Notes: generated by a model not told the origin, from the letters alone. Shown: positions 40,110 through 50,196, counted from the stretch's first letter. The stretch is 64,000 bases of DNA from Lachnoclostridium sp. UBA903 (GCA_002294045.1 DBEP01000069.1:41371-105370); one strand, 5' to 3'. A program made the numbers and translations.

Positions 40110-41909
40110 TTATTCTTCCAGAATATTATATAAAGGTAATTTCAGTAATACAACCGTACCCTTCCCCTTTCTGCTTTTTATTTCTATTCCGTAAGCCGTA
40201 CCGTAGCAAAGCTTAATACGCTGGTTGATATTGTAAAATCCGATTCCCATAGAGCTATCCCTGTGTTCATAGATATTGGCATTTACACTTTTAAGTTCTT
40301 CTTCCGTCATTCCGGTCCCGTTATCCGAAACGGTTATAAGCAGAAACTCTTCCTCTTCTTTATTTATTGTAATGGACAGTAATCCGTTTTCCGGGGCCTC
40401 GTTTAAACCGTGTAAAATGGCATTTTCCACAATGGGCTGAAGAAGCAGGGGAAGAATTTTATATTTATTTAAGTCAAGACCTTCCTGTACCTGTAAAGTA
40501 TAATGAAGTCTTTCGTTAAAGTGAAGTTTCTGGATGGCCAGGTACATCTCAATATAATCCAGTTCTTTTTCCAAAGTAGTGGAAGAAGTGCCCGTATTTT
40601 CCAGCACATAACGCATGGACTTGCCTAAAAGCTTGATAGCCGTTGCAACATCCCTGTTCCCGGAGGTAAAGGCCATCATACGGATGATTTCCAGGGTGTT
40701 ATACAGAAAATGGGGATTAATCTGACCGGCCAGCATTTTAAATTCCATTTCCTGCTGCCGGTTAATAAATCTTTGTTCCGTTAACTGGGATTCGTAAATA
40801 TCTGCTTCCGTTTCCTTGATTTTTCCAATCATGACCTTTAGGTCCGAAAAGGTTTCGGATATCTCATCATCCCCTTGGAAGGAATCGATGATATTATAGT
40901 CCCCGCCGCTGGCTTTATGCATGGCATATCTTAACATTTCCACACGTGAACTGAAAAAACGGGTAAATACATAAATCAGTAAAAGTGGTATGAGAATAAT
41001 TACAAGGAAAATAATGATATAGGTTATACTGACCTGCTTTACATAGGGTATTGCCTCTAAATCCAGGGTTACGATATAAAGGCTGTCGTCGGACTTGTAA
41101 GGCCTTAAGGTTGATACGGCTCCCATACAGTCTTTCTCACCGAGAGTAAGTTTACCGATGTATTTATAATAATTTTCCGTATAATCTATAAAAATTCCAA
41201 GGTTTTTACCTATCAGCTGACGGTTGGTGCCGTAAAAGACAGGCCCGTCATTCAGTGCTATTATGTTTAATAAAGCATTGTTTTCAATCCGGTTTTTGAG
41301 ATAATTATCGCTTATGGTCATGGCAAGGACGGCATAGCTTTTTGTTGCTACAAGCGGAATCTTGCGGTAAAGGGTTATTTCCCAGTATTCATTTTTATAT
41401 TTATCCGTTCTTATGTAGGTTTTCCAGAATATGCCGGGTTTTTTGCCGGCGGTTCCAAACCAGTCGGTATTCCTGATTTCCTCTGCGGCATATTTAAAAT
41501 TATCATAATCACTGACGGTATCGTTTAAGGTATAAATATATATACTGCTTACGGATGTATCATTTTTAAGCAGGGTATTAATCCGGCTGTAGCGGCTGAA
41601 AGCCTTGCGGGATTCCACATTGCTTGCATATTCCGTCTCCAGAAGGGTATGCAGCTGCCTGTCGGAGCTGATATCTTCCGACAGGTTATAAAAATTGGTG
41701 GTAACATCAAACATAATGGACTTAACACGGAGATTATCCGATTCAACAAGGCTTTCATAGTGCTTGTATAAAAGGTGTTTCGTGTTGGTAAGAAGAAAAA
41801 GGCATATTAAAAGTATGGGAATCAGCAGGGCGGTAAAGTAAATAAAAAATAACTGCTTTTGTACTTTGGTACGGCTGATTAACTGCAGCAATTTATTTTG
41901 AATTTTCAT
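40110..41909 (-). CDS. Sensor histidine kinase (YesM-like)
   Basis: The 599-residue protein has a membrane helix at about 20-42, an extracytoplasmic sensor domain (about 43-295, Cache-like), a second helix (about 296-318), a HAMP segment and a HisKA_7-type kinase core. The phospho-accepting His lies in GQINPHFLYNTLE near 395. The ATPase has LLQPIVENAILHG (N box), DNGTGM and GIGFYNINQRI. It would sense an external sugar or its binding protein and phosphorylate the regulator encoded next. Both genes are on the minus strand, 61 bp apart. Confidence 0.9.
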   Translation of the reverse strand: MKIQNKLLQLISRTKVQKQLFFIYFTALLIPILLICLFLLTNTKHLLYKHYESLVESDNLRVKSIMFDVTTNFYNLSEDISSDRQLHTLLETEYASNVESRKAFSRYSRINTLLKNDTSVSSIYIYTLNDTVSDYDNFKYAAEEIRNTDWFGTAGKKPGIFWKTYIRTDKYKNEYWEITLYRKIPLVATKSYAVLAMTISDNYLKNRIENNALLNIIALNDGPVFYGTNRQLIGKNLGIFIDYTENYYKYIGKLTLGEKDCMGAVSTLRPYKSDDSLYIVTLDLEAIPYVKQVSITYIIIFLVIILIPLLLIYVFTRFFSSRVEMLRYAMHKASGGDYNIIDSFQGDDEISETFSDLKVMIGKIKETEADIYESQLTEQRFINRQQEMEFKMLAGQINPHFLYNTLEIIRMMAFTSGNRDVATAIKLLGKSMRYVLENTGTSSTTLEKELDYIEMYLAIQKLHFNERLHYTLQVQEGLDLNKYKILPLLLQPIVENAILHGLNEAPENGLLSITINKEEEEFLLITVSDNGTGMTEEELKSVNANIYEHRDSSMGIGFYNINQRIKLCYGTAYGIEIKSRKGKGTVVLLKLPLYNILEE

Positions 41910-42077
41910 AAAAGAAAACCCTTTCTGAAAAATTTATCAGGAAATTTGACCGGAAATTATTATACAGTATTCAATACTTATTATAATGAATAATCGGTAA
42001 AAAGTATACGGCAGTTATTAAAGATAAATCACGATAAAAATCAGTGATACAATCGGCGAAAAGGAAATAAATTGCCC

Positions 42078-42119
42078 TGTCCCAAGCCATATTGATATGA
42101 AATCTTAAGTTTTGGGACA
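42078..42119 (+). other. Orphan hairpin in the 300-bp divergent gap
   Basis: TGTCCCAA (42078-42085) and TTGGGACA (42112-42119) pair perfectly, followed by TTATTTTAATAT. It lies between the divergent kinase and nuclease genes. TACAAT near 42162 may be the -10 box of the nuclease gene, placed after the hairpin. The rest of 41910-42210 is AT-rich with nothing further recognised. Confidence 0.4.
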
Positions 42120-42210
42120 TTATTTTAATATAAGATTAATAGAATGTTATAATTTTTTATGATACAATGAAAGCGGTACAGGGTAAGAATGGATAACGGG
42201 AGGTAGGTAC

Positions 42211-43281
42211 ATGAAATTTATACATATTGCGGACCTGCATATAGGGGCCAGGCCGGATTCCGGTTTCCCGTGGGGAGAGGAACGGGAGAAGGAAATTCTT
42301 GAAAGCTTCCGTAAAATAACAGACGTCTGCAATGAACAGGAGATTGACCTGCTGTTAATAGCGGGAGACTTATTTCACAGGCAGCCCTTAATCCGTGAGC
42401 TGAAAGAGATTAATTATTATTTTGAGAGATTAAATAAAACCCGGGTGGTTATAATAGCCGGGAATCATGATTATATCGGCAGCAGGTCAAATTATATCGG
42501 ATTTGAATGGGGAGAGAGGGTGCATATGCTTATGGAGCCTTCCCTGGACAGCGTTTACCTTGAGGATATCAATACGGAAGTATACGGTCTTAGCTACCAC
42601 ACCAGATTTATTACCGAGCCACTTTATGATACGGCCCAGCCGGGCTGTGAAGAAAGAATTAATATTCTTCTTGCCCATGGCGGGAATGAAAAGGATATAC
42701 CCATGGACAAAAAGGCGCTGCTTGACAGCGGGTTTGATTATATTGCTTTAGGACATATCCATAAGCCACAGATTTTCAGTGAAAGAATGGCTTATTCCGG
42801 CTGTCTTGAACCGTTGGACAAGACGGAGACAGGGGAGAGGGGCTATATACTGGGGGAGATTGAAAAAAATGGAGAGACTTCCACGGTTCATATAAGATTT
42901 ATTCCTAATTCCGTAAGACAATACATAAAGCTGGAGATTACGGTTCATCAGGGCATGACCAACGGGGCGCTGCTTAATCTGGCAAAGGATAAAATAACAG
43001 AATACGGCAGTGAGAATATATATTTACTTATGTTTACCGGAATCCGGGACGAGGATATCCTGTTTCATAAAGAGGATTTTAAAAAGCTGGGCAATGTAAT
43101 TGAAGTAATTGACGATACGGTACCGGATTATGATTTTGAGGCTTTATTCCGGGAGAATCAGGATAATATAATCGGCTTATATATAAATAGAATAAAAGAG
43201 GGCGCCAAACAGGACAAGATTGCAGAAAAAGCTTTATACTATGGAATTGAAGCTCTTCTTGGAGCCAAAAATTATAAGTAA
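42211..43281 (+). CDS. SbcD/YhaO-like metallo-nuclease
   Basis: The 356-residue protein is a calcineurin-like phosphoesterase of the SbcD/Mre11 class. Metal-binding motifs in order are ADLHIGA (residues 7-13), AGDLFHRQ near 52, AGNHDYIG near 85, LLAHGG near 150 and LGHIHKP near 180. It resembles Bacillus YhaO, which works with the ATPase YhaN, encoded next. The likely role is processing of DNA ends or hairpins, which is notable in a genome with many long palindromes. GGGAGGTAG precedes the start. Confidence 0.87.
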   Translation: MKFIHIADLHIGARPDSGFPWGEEREKEILESFRKITDVCNEQEIDLLLIAGDLFHRQPLIRELKEINYYFERLNKTRVVIIAGNHDYIGSRSNYIGFEWGERVHMLMEPSLDSVYLEDINTEVYGLSYHTRFITEPLYDTAQPGCEERINILLAHGGNEKDIPMDKKALLDSGFDYIALGHIHKPQIFSERMAYSGCLEPLDKTETGERGYILGEIEKNGETSTVHIRFIPNSVRQYIKLEITVHQGMTNGALLNLAKDKITEYGSENIYLLMFTGIRDEDILFHKEDFKKLGNVIEVIDDTVPDYDFEALFRENQDNIIGLYINRIKEGAKQDKIAEKALYYGIEALLGAKNYK

Positions 43282-43287
43282 TGGGAG

Positions 43288-45459
43288 ATGGATTATTTGC
43301 AGTTAAAGGAATTACGGCTGAATGATTTTGGTAAATTTCATAATAAATCAATTTCTTTAAAAGACGGAATTAACCTGATTTATGGAGAAAATGAAGCGGG
43401 AAAATCCACCGTGCACTCTTTTATCAGGGGAATGCTGTTTGGAATAGAGAAGCCTAGAGGCAGGGTTTCCAAAGAGGATGTTTATGAAAGGTTTATACCC
43501 TGGGAACATCCCGGTTCTTATTGCGGAAGCATGGATTTGGAGACTGACGGTAAAGAGCTGAGGATTATCCGGAATTTTGATAAAAATAACAAGAAATGCA
43601 CGGTTATCGACCTCCAGACCGGAAGGGAGCTAAACCCGAATCCGGAGGAATTGCTGCATCTTTACGGAGGGCTTACGGAGGCCGGTTATCGCAATACCAT
43701 CAGTATAGAACAGCTGAAAATCAGGACAGACCAGGAATTGGCGGAAGAGGTCCGCAATTATATCACAAATCTATCCCTGTCTAAAAACAAGGAGGTTGAT
43801 GTAACAAAAGCACTTATGTTTTTACAAAACAGAAGAAAGGAACTGGAAGACAGACAATTAAGCACGAAACTGTCGGCCCTGGAAAAGGAGTTGGAAGAAG
43901 GGCTCAAAAAGGAAACATTAATTGATAAATTAACTTTTCAGTTAAAAGATACGGAAGAAAGGGAAAAAGAACTGGAGAAGAAAAGGGAGAATTTTGATAA
44001 TTCGGAGCTTATAGGAGATTTTTTATCTCTCCAGGCTTACCTGGCCTATTTGGAACAGTTCCCGGTTATAAAAGAGAAATACAGAAATTATAAAGAGGCA
44101 AAACAGCAGAGAGATTTATTTCAGGATAAACAGTCCTTCCTGCTGGAAAGTTTAGGGGAATACCGGGAGGGTGCCGCCGGTTTGTTCAGGCGGAAACTGG
44201 ATGAGCTGGAATCTCTGAAATATGAAATAACAACTCAGGAGGAAAAAAAAGCGGCTTTTATAAAGTCGGAGGAAAAAGCACTTTATGAGAATAAAAAAAG
44301 ACAGATAATCTGTCCGCTGCTGCCTGTTGTTACCGGTATCGGGGGTATACTTTATTTTATGGATAAAAACAGTATTTTAACCGGAATTTTTTCCGCGGTT
44401 TTATTTAGCGGTCTGGTTATCTTTCTGTTAATTGGCAGCCGGATTCGGAAAATGAATCATAACAGGAAACTCAAAAGCACGGAGTATGATAAAGCAATTA
44501 CACTGCTTAAGGATAAAGCAAACGCAGTTCCGGCGGAATTACAGGCTGAGGATGAAAGGGATTTAAAGAAAAAATACGAAGAAGTCTTAAAGCAGGAAAT
44601 GACTTATGAACAGATGAGAAAACAAATAGAGGATTACAGGGAGCAGACGGAATTACTGGATGAGAGGATTGCCGTATTGGAACAGGAGATTTTGGAATAT
44701 TTAAACCGGCTGCCCTTTAAAATAAATGCAGCTCCGGATGGCAGTACCGCTTTGAAGGATGACAGGATAAAGGAAACGGAAGATTTTGTCACAGAGCAGC
44801 AGCAATCTATTATAAGAAACCAGGAATTAATAAAAACGGAGTCGGAAAATTTACGGATACGGAAAGAAAAATTGAAATGGGAGCTGGCTTCCTTAGACGG
44901 CAATGAAGACAAATTGCTGGAGAATCAGAAATTATATGAGGAACTGATACAGCAGAAAAATGAGAATGACATGGAACTGGAAGCAATTAAATTATCCATT
45001 GAAACAATTAATAGTTTATCCGTTGATATCCATGACGGCTTCGGAAAAAAACTGAATGATATGGTATCGGATTTAACACTGGAACTGACGGATTATAAGT
45101 ACAGGGATATTAAGATAGATGAGAAATTAAATATAAAGGTTGGCTGCAGGGATAATTATGTACAGCTTAGCAAGTTAAGTGCGGGAACCATGGAACAATT
45201 ATATTTTGCCCTGCGGATTGCCGTATCGGATTTGTTATACGGACAGGGTGTAATGCCCATACTTTTAGATGACAGCTTTGCATTATATGATGACAAAAGG
45301 GCAAAGGCCGCTCTTTTCTACCTGGCGGAACACAGGAGAGGACAGGTACTTTTATTTACCTGCCATAACAGGGAAAGGTCTATATTGGATGGTTTGAATA
45401 TAAATTATAATTATATAGATTTATCAAAGGCCGGCGATATGGACTTCGTTCAACAGTAA
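43288..45459 (+). CDS. SbcC/YhaN-like AAA ATPase with membrane segment
   Basis: The 723-residue protein has the split ABC/SMC ATPase: Walker A GENEAGKST near residue 35, a long coiled coil (about 165-640), signature LSAGTMEQLYFALRIA near 630, and Walker B MPILLDDSFALYDDKRA near 655. Two adjacent membrane helices (about 335-388, with GIGGILYFMDK and SGLVIFLLIGS) interrupt the coiled coil, as in YhaN, so it is membrane-associated, unlike SbcC. It starts six bases after its nuclease partner. A TTG at 43297 is better spaced from GGGAG than ATG 43288, so the start is uncertain by three residues. Confidence 0.83.
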   Translation: MDYLQLKELRLNDFGKFHNKSISLKDGINLIYGENEAGKSTVHSFIRGMLFGIEKPRGRVSKEDVYERFIPWEHPGSYCGSMDLETDGKELRIIRNFDKNNKKCTVIDLQTGRELNPNPEELLHLYGGLTEAGYRNTISIEQLKIRTDQELAEEVRNYITNLSLSKNKEVDVTKALMFLQNRRKELEDRQLSTKLSALEKELEEGLKKETLIDKLTFQLKDTEEREKELEKKRENFDNSELIGDFLSLQAYLAYLEQFPVIKEKYRNYKEAKQQRDLFQDKQSFLLESLGEYREGAAGLFRRKLDELESLKYEITTQEEKKAAFIKSEEKALYENKKRQIICPLLPVVTGIGGILYFMDKNSILTGIFSAVLFSGLVIFLLIGSRIRKMNHNRKLKSTEYDKAITLLKDKANAVPAELQAEDERDLKKKYEEVLKQEMTYEQMRKQIEDYREQTELLDERIAVLEQEILEYLNRLPFKINAAPDGSTALKDDRIKETEDFVTEQQQSIIRNQELIKTESENLRIRKEKLKWELASLDGNEDKLLENQKLYEELIQQKNENDMELEAIKLSIETINSLSVDIHDGFGKKLNDMVSDLTLELTDYKYRDIKIDEKLNIKVGCRDNYVQLSKLSAGTMEQLYFALRIAVSDLLYGQGVMPILLDDSFALYDDKRAKAALFYLAEHRRGQVLLFTCHNRERSILDGLNINYNYIDLSKAGDMDFVQQ

Positions 45460-45527
45460 GAAATTTTTATCTGTAAATCTGAAACAGGCAGAGCTGTTTC
45501 ACTTAGCAAGGAAATAAAGAGGAAAGT

Positions 45528-47987
45528 ATGGAAAAAAATACAAAAAATAATAATAAAAACAGAACAGGCGGTAAATCAGCATATAAAAACGGTAATTCCG
45601 GTAAAAATAAAGGAGCTCCCAAGAAAACAAAACAACGCCCGGCCGCCAAAAACGGAAAAATAAAACATCGTTCCCGTTTTAAAAGAAAGCTCCGCTGGAT
45701 TCTTCTTATCTCCAGCTTTGTGTTTTCACTGACGATGTTAGCCGGAATCCTGGTTTTTTATATTATATACGGCGATGATTTTTCCCGCTACCAGAAGGAA
45801 GCGGAACAATTTGTAAGCCAGTCGGACCTAGATACCTTCAGGCAGACCGAAACCAGCCTGGTATATGATTCCGATGAAAAACTGATTTCCGTTTTAAAGG
45901 GAGCCAAGGATGTTTATTATCTTGACTATGATGATATTCCGAAAGACGCCGTAAATGCCATGATAGCCATAGAAGACAAAAAATTCATGGAACATGCCGG
46001 GGTGGATTTAAAAGCCAACGTACGTGCTTTTATCGCCTTGATAAAACATAAAGGCGGTGTGACCCAGGGAGCAAGCACCATTACCCAGCAGCTTGCCAGA
46101 AATATATTTTTAACCAATGAGGTAAGTATTGAAAGGAAACTGAAAGAAATATTTATATCCGTTGAGCTGGAAAGGAAATACAGCAAAAAGCAAATCATGG
46201 AATTTTATCTTAATAATATTTATTTTGCCAACGGATATTACGGAATACAGGCTGCAAGCAAAGGCTACTTTAATAAGACAGTGGATAAATTAAGCCTGTC
46301 TCAGATTGCATTTTTATGTGCAATACCCAATAATCCCACCATATATGATCCGCAGGACCATCCGGAGAACACAAAGAAGCGCCGGGACAGAATACTGCTT
46401 CAGATGCTGGAAGACGGCTGGATTGGAAAGGAAGAATATGATGCGGCCTGCAACGAGGAAATAGAACTGGTACAAAAAAAGGTCAGCAAAAATAATTATG
46501 TGGAAACCTTCGTTTTTTATTGTGCTACCAGAGCTTTGATGGCCGAACAGGGATTTGAATTCCGGAATGAATTTGACAGTGAGGAAGACCGCCAGGATTA
46601 TGAAGAAAAATATACGGAGCTTTATAACCAGTTCCAGAAATCCCTGTATACGGAGGGTTACCGTATTTATACTTCCATTGATTTGGAAAAGCAGAACGAA
46701 CTGCAAAAGGCAGTGGATGAAAATCTGAAAAATTATGAGGACAAAAATGAAGAAGGGATTTATTCCCTTCAGGGTGCCGCCGTATCCATTGAAAACAACA
46801 CCGGCAGGGTGGTTGCCATTGTAGGAGGCAGGTATCAGGAAACCTCCGGCTATACCTTAAACCGGGGCTATCAAAGCTTCAGGCAGCCCGGAAGCGCCAT
46901 TAAACCTTTGATTGTATATACCCCTACCTTTGAAAAGGGCTATTATCCGGAGGATTACGTGGTGGATGAGAAATTTAAAGGGGGACCTTCGAATGCGGAC
47001 GGAACTTATTCAGGAAGGATAACCATACGGAAAGCTGTGGAAAAATCAAAGAATACCGTTGCCTGGAAATTATTCGAGGAGCTTACTCCCAAGGTCGGCT
47101 TGTCTTATCTGCTTGATATGAACTTCAGTAAGATAGATAAGAATGACTATTATCCGGCAGCGTCCCTAGGCGGATTTACCACAGGGGTAAGCCCCCTTGA
47201 AATGACGGCGGGATATGCTGCCATAGAAAATGACGGGGTTTACAGGGAACCGACCTGTATCGTTAAAATACTGGATTCCCAGGAAAATACCATAGTTGGT
47301 GAGAAAGAAGCCAAAAGAAGAATTTATGATATTAATGCGGCAAGGATGATGACCGATGTATTAACCGGGGTTATAAAACAAGGAACCGGAGCAGGATTAG
47401 GGCTTAACAATATGAACAGTGCCGGCAAAACCGGAACCACCAATGAGAAAAAAGACGGCTGGTTTATAGGTTATACTCCTTATTATACCACCGGAGTATG
47501 GGTAGGATATGATATTCCCAAAGCAATGAGTGGATTGTCCGGGGCAACTTTCCCGGGTTCCATCTGGAAGCAGTATATGAATGTAATTCATGAGGGACTG
47601 GAAAACGAGGAGTTTACTCCTTATAAAGACAGCAGGCCCTCTAAGGACACCGAAGAGGATACGGTGGAAACAGAGGAGGAAACCGTGGAAACCACCGACA
47701 GCCTGGAGGATACTTTAGACGATAATACGCAGTCCGATGACCAGGATACCGGCAACGGTAATTCTGAGGAAGACACCTGGGAGCCTCCGGAGAATTCCGT
47801 AGAATTCCCGGGAGAGAATCCGGACGATGGAGACGGCTGGAACGATGACGACGGTGATAACCAGGGCGGCGGCTCCACCTATGATGACGGCCGGTTCCCT
47901 CCCGGAAACGGTGACAATGAGGACGGTGCCTGGGGTGAGGGCGGCTGGAATATTCAGGGAAGCAGTCTGGATGCATCCGCTCCATAA
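45528..47987 (+). CDS. Class A penicillin-binding protein (PBP1A-like)
   Basis: The 819-residue enzyme polymerises and cross-links peptidoglycan. Residues 1-50 are Lys/Asn-rich and cytoplasmic, and a membrane anchor lies at about 55-80. The GT51 glycosyltransferase shows the catalytic IEDKKFMEH near 147 and the conserved GASTITQQLARN. The transpeptidase has the serine in GSAIKP near 462, SKN near 508 and KTGT near 637. The C-terminal 110 residues are an acidic Asp/Glu/Gly-rich tail (ending near NPDDGDGWNDDDGD), probably wall-exposed. The GAGGAAAG site and a strong terminator after the gene mark it as a monocistron. Confidence 0.92.
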   Translation: MEKNTKNNNKNRTGGKSAYKNGNSGKNKGAPKKTKQRPAAKNGKIKHRSRFKRKLRWILLISSFVFSLTMLAGILVFYIIYGDDFSRYQKEAEQFVSQSDLDTFRQTETSLVYDSDEKLISVLKGAKDVYYLDYDDIPKDAVNAMIAIEDKKFMEHAGVDLKANVRAFIALIKHKGGVTQGASTITQQLARNIFLTNEVSIERKLKEIFISVELERKYSKKQIMEFYLNNIYFANGYYGIQAASKGYFNKTVDKLSLSQIAFLCAIPNNPTIYDPQDHPENTKKRRDRILLQMLEDGWIGKEEYDAACNEEIELVQKKVSKNNYVETFVFYCATRALMAEQGFEFRNEFDSEEDRQDYEEKYTELYNQFQKSLYTEGYRIYTSIDLEKQNELQKAVDENLKNYEDKNEEGIYSLQGAAVSIENNTGRVVAIVGGRYQETSGYTLNRGYQSFRQPGSAIKPLIVYTPTFEKGYYPEDYVVDEKFKGGPSNADGTYSGRITIRKAVEKSKNTVAWKLFEELTPKVGLSYLLDMNFSKIDKNDYYPAASLGGFTTGVSPLEMTAGYAAIENDGVYREPTCIVKILDSQENTIVGEKEAKRRIYDINAARMMTDVLTGVIKQGTGAGLGLNNMNSAGKTGTTNEKKDGWFIGYTPYYTTGVWVGYDIPKAMSGLSGATFPGSIWKQYMNVIHEGLENEEFTPYKDSRPSKDTEEDTVETEEETVETTDSLEDTLDDNTQSDDQDTGNGNSEEDTWEPPENSVEFPGENPDDGDGWNDDDGDNQGGGSTYDDGRFPPGNGDNEDGAWGEGGWNIQGSSLDASAP

Positions 47988-48000
47988 AATCAGGCAATTC

Positions 48001-48045
48001 AAAACCACCGGTACGGCTGCTGCAAAAGCGTATCGGTGGTTTTTT
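48001..48045 (+). terminator. Terminator of the PBP gene
   Basis: AAAACCACCGGTACG pairs with CGTATCGGTGGTTTT over 15 positions with one mismatch, followed by a run of T. It also lies at the end of the convergent oxidase-family gene (48068), so it is probably shared. Confidence 0.85.
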
Positions 48046-48067
48046 GGTGGTTTTGAAAAATCCGCTG

Positions 48068-48490
48068 TTATAATATAATGCGGCTGCTATTTTCTAAATC
48101 AACCGTTACGTCGGCTTCCTGAAAATGTATCTCAAACAACACCAGGTATTCTCCTGCCTGTGCAATCGTCTCTGCGTAATCGGGAATCTTCCTTACAAAG
48201 GCATCCTTCAGGTCATAAACTGTTAGGGCGCTTTGTGTTACGGTACCCCTTTTTACTCTAACATGGGCGTTACCCTCGAGAGGAACGGTAGTAAATGCGA
48301 CTGTATTATTCTTTTCAAATTCCCGGACTTTTTGATTATCCCCAAAGGTGGAAAAATAAAGGACGCCTTTTTGCGTGCTGTCCCAGCAGAAGTTGACGAT
48401 TCTCACGTTGGGGCCGTCCTCTGTAATGGTGGCAAGTGCAATTTCTTTTTGTTCCGTCATAATATTGTTAAATTCTTGAATATAGTCCAT
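48068..48490 (-). CDS. Pyridoxamine 5'-phosphate oxidase family protein
   Basis: The 140-residue protein is a split-barrel flavin-binding protein of the PNPOx-like family. The conserved core is IALATITEDGPNVRIVNF, then GVLYFSTFGDNQKVREFEKN and the following strand. These proteins bind FMN or F420 or haem and act on unknown small molecules; a true PdxH would be longer. ATG 48490 follows TTGGAGGTC. It is divergent from the WYL regulator, which may control it. Confidence 0.82.
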   Translation of the reverse strand: MDYIQEFNNIMTEQKEIALATITEDGPNVRIVNFCWDSTQKGVLYFSTFGDNQKVREFEKNNTVAFTTVPLEGNAHVRVKRGTVTQSALTVYDLKDAFVRKIPDYAETIAQAGEYLVLFEIHFQEADVTVDLENSSRIIL

Positions 48491-48629
48491 TTTTAGACCT
48501 CCAATTTGATTTATAATGCTATCATACCCTACCAACCTTGACAGCAGTATGTCATAGTTGTAAAATTATGAATAATAACTTTTTTGGAGAGTAAGGCTGA
48601 AAAATTCGCGGGCAGGAATGGAGTAAAAA

Positions 48630-49547
48630 ATGAAAATAGACCGTTTGATTTCCATTATTATGGTCCTTCTGAATTGTGATACGATGAGTGCCGCAAAACT
48701 GGCTGATATGTTTGAGGTTACGCCCCGTACCATCTATCGTGATATAGAAGCAATTGAGAAAGCCGGTATACCCATATTTACCAAAGCAGGTGCGGATGGA
48801 GGAATTGGAATCCTTCCCAATTATAAAATTGATAAAAACCTGTTCAGTCCTGCTGAAATACAACATCTACTAATGGGACTTCAGAGTGTTTCCACTGCTT
48901 TATCACAAAAAGAGCTGATTGGCACGCTTGAAAAAGTCAGGAACCTGCTGCCGGATAAACGTTCTGTTAAAGCAAATCAAATTACGGTAGACTTAACAGC
49001 CTGGATGGGGAATAAGTCTTTGCTGAACTCGGTTGCGGCGGCCAGGCAAGCACTGGACGAAAGCAGGCTTCTGCAATTTTCTTACCGAGACAAAAGGGGA
49101 GTACTAAGTACAAGACAAGTGGAGCCCTATCAGCTTGTGCTAAAAGAAACTCATTGGTATCTGTATGGCTATTGTCTGCAAAAGCAGGATTTCCGTGTCT
49201 TCAAGCTGGTGCGGATGACAAGTCTTATTTTAGAAAACCGGACATTTATTCCACGTGATTTCACTTCTAAACCTATGGACGGCGGCGGGTGGATGGATGA
49301 GAAGCTTATCCCAATCCAGCTTTTAATTGAGAGTTCTCTTTATGAACGCATGATGGAGCTTTGCGGAGAAGAGAGAATCAAGCCTTGGGGAGACAATTAT
49401 TTTTTGGTAGACTTTCTATTTGCGCCGGATGATTACGGATACAATATTTTGCTGGGTTTTGGGGATAAATGTGAGTGTATCGCACCACCTGAGATACGAG
49501 AAGAACTCATTAAAAGGATTGAAAAGCTTGCAGGGGTATATCGGTAA
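48630..49547 (+). CDS. YafY-type regulator (HTH and WYL domains)
   Basis: The 305-residue protein has an HTH_11 winged helix (residues 1-60: MSAAKLADMFEVTPRTIYRD) and a WYL domain (about 140-215: LLQFSYRDKRGVLSTRQVEP, then YLYGYCLQKQDFRVFKL), which binds nucleic acid or a small ligand. It ends with a WCX domain. It is transcribed away from the PNPOx-like gene across 140 bp, and such pairs are often regulator and target. Confidence 0.85.
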   Translation: MKIDRLISIIMVLLNCDTMSAAKLADMFEVTPRTIYRDIEAIEKAGIPIFTKAGADGGIGILPNYKIDKNLFSPAEIQHLLMGLQSVSTALSQKELIGTLEKVRNLLPDKRSVKANQITVDLTAWMGNKSLLNSVAAARQALDESRLLQFSYRDKRGVLSTRQVEPYQLVLKETHWYLYGYCLQKQDFRVFKLVRMTSLILENRTFIPRDFTSKPMDGGGWMDEKLIPIQLLIESSLYERMMELCGEERIKPWGDNYFLVDFLFAPDDYGYNILLGFGDKCECIAPPEIREELIKRIEKLAGVYR

Positions 49548-49664
49548 ATCCTTTTTTTAGCCCGCCTATCTGTCTATATGATGAATGGTGGATTTGCCTT
49601 TCCGCCACATTCCCAAAAAGTGCTCAGTTAAGCCTGTCCTGCATTCGGACGGTAGAAAAACGTA

Positions 49665-49905
49665 TCGGCATATGATATAATGAAAGCGGAGAGAGGAAAT
49701 TACAAGCTCGCTTGTAATTTCTGACCGGAGCAACAAGACCATGAATACATTTTTTGTTCATGATATAATAAAAAACGAACGAGGAAACTGCAAGGCTGTC
49801 TGCAGTTTCCATTGAGAAACAAAATCATGGACAAAGTGAGTGCATATCAACGCTGCGGAGTGGCGCATACCATGGTGGCTTGCGGATATGGTATAATGTC
49901 AACAA
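49665..49905 (+). repeat. Tandem TATAAT-hairpin repeat units
   Basis: Two units of about 77 bp (49669-49745, 49757-49831) share the pattern ATGATATAAT, an AG-rich segment, then a perfect inverted repeat and a CATG ending. The stem of unit 1 is GAAATTACAAG/CTTGTAATTTC; that of unit 2 is GGAAACTGCA/TGCAGTTTCC. The stems differ but both pair perfectly. A third, partial unit (GGTATAATG) follows at about 49889-49898. The stretch 49548-49941 has no gene. Confidence 0.65.
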
Positions 49906-49941
49906 AACAGTAAGAACCTGTTTCAAAAATGGAGAATGAAC

Positions 49942-50130
49942 ATGAATAAAAAATTATCAAGGGCAATAGGCTTAATAATGTTGAGCGTGGCTGTTATCTT
50001 TGTAATATATGCTTTAAATCACCCTGAAGCGGGTTTCAATATTCCGTTAAACCTGACTTACGGGCTGTATACCGCATATATACTTGCTATGGTGATTTTC
50101 CTTATTGGTCCTTTCCGGAAAAAAAGATAA
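49942..50130 (+). CDS. Small two-helix membrane protein
   Basis: The 62-residue protein has two hydrophobic helices (about 9-26, IGLIMLSVAVIFVIYAL, and 40-57, TAYILAMVIFLIGPF) and a short basic tail (RKKR). No family is recognised. GGAG precedes ATG 49942 by seven bases; an ATG at 49936 is too near the site. It lies 66 bases before the transporter gene and could be cotranscribed with it. Confidence 0.55.
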   Translation: MNKKLSRAIGLIMLSVAVIFVIYALNHPEAGFNIPLNLTYGLYTAYILAMVIFLIGPFRKKR

Positions 50131-50196
50131 TTTCATTTTGTGCCTGAGCCGGTACGGCATATGGTGTTTTAATCTAATCTTCATGCAGGAGAAAAA

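Noticed and set aside
47621..48008. Large overlapping antisense frames at the end of the PBP gene
   Set aside because: They are by-products of the low-complexity acidic and glycine-rich tail of the PBP on the other strand.
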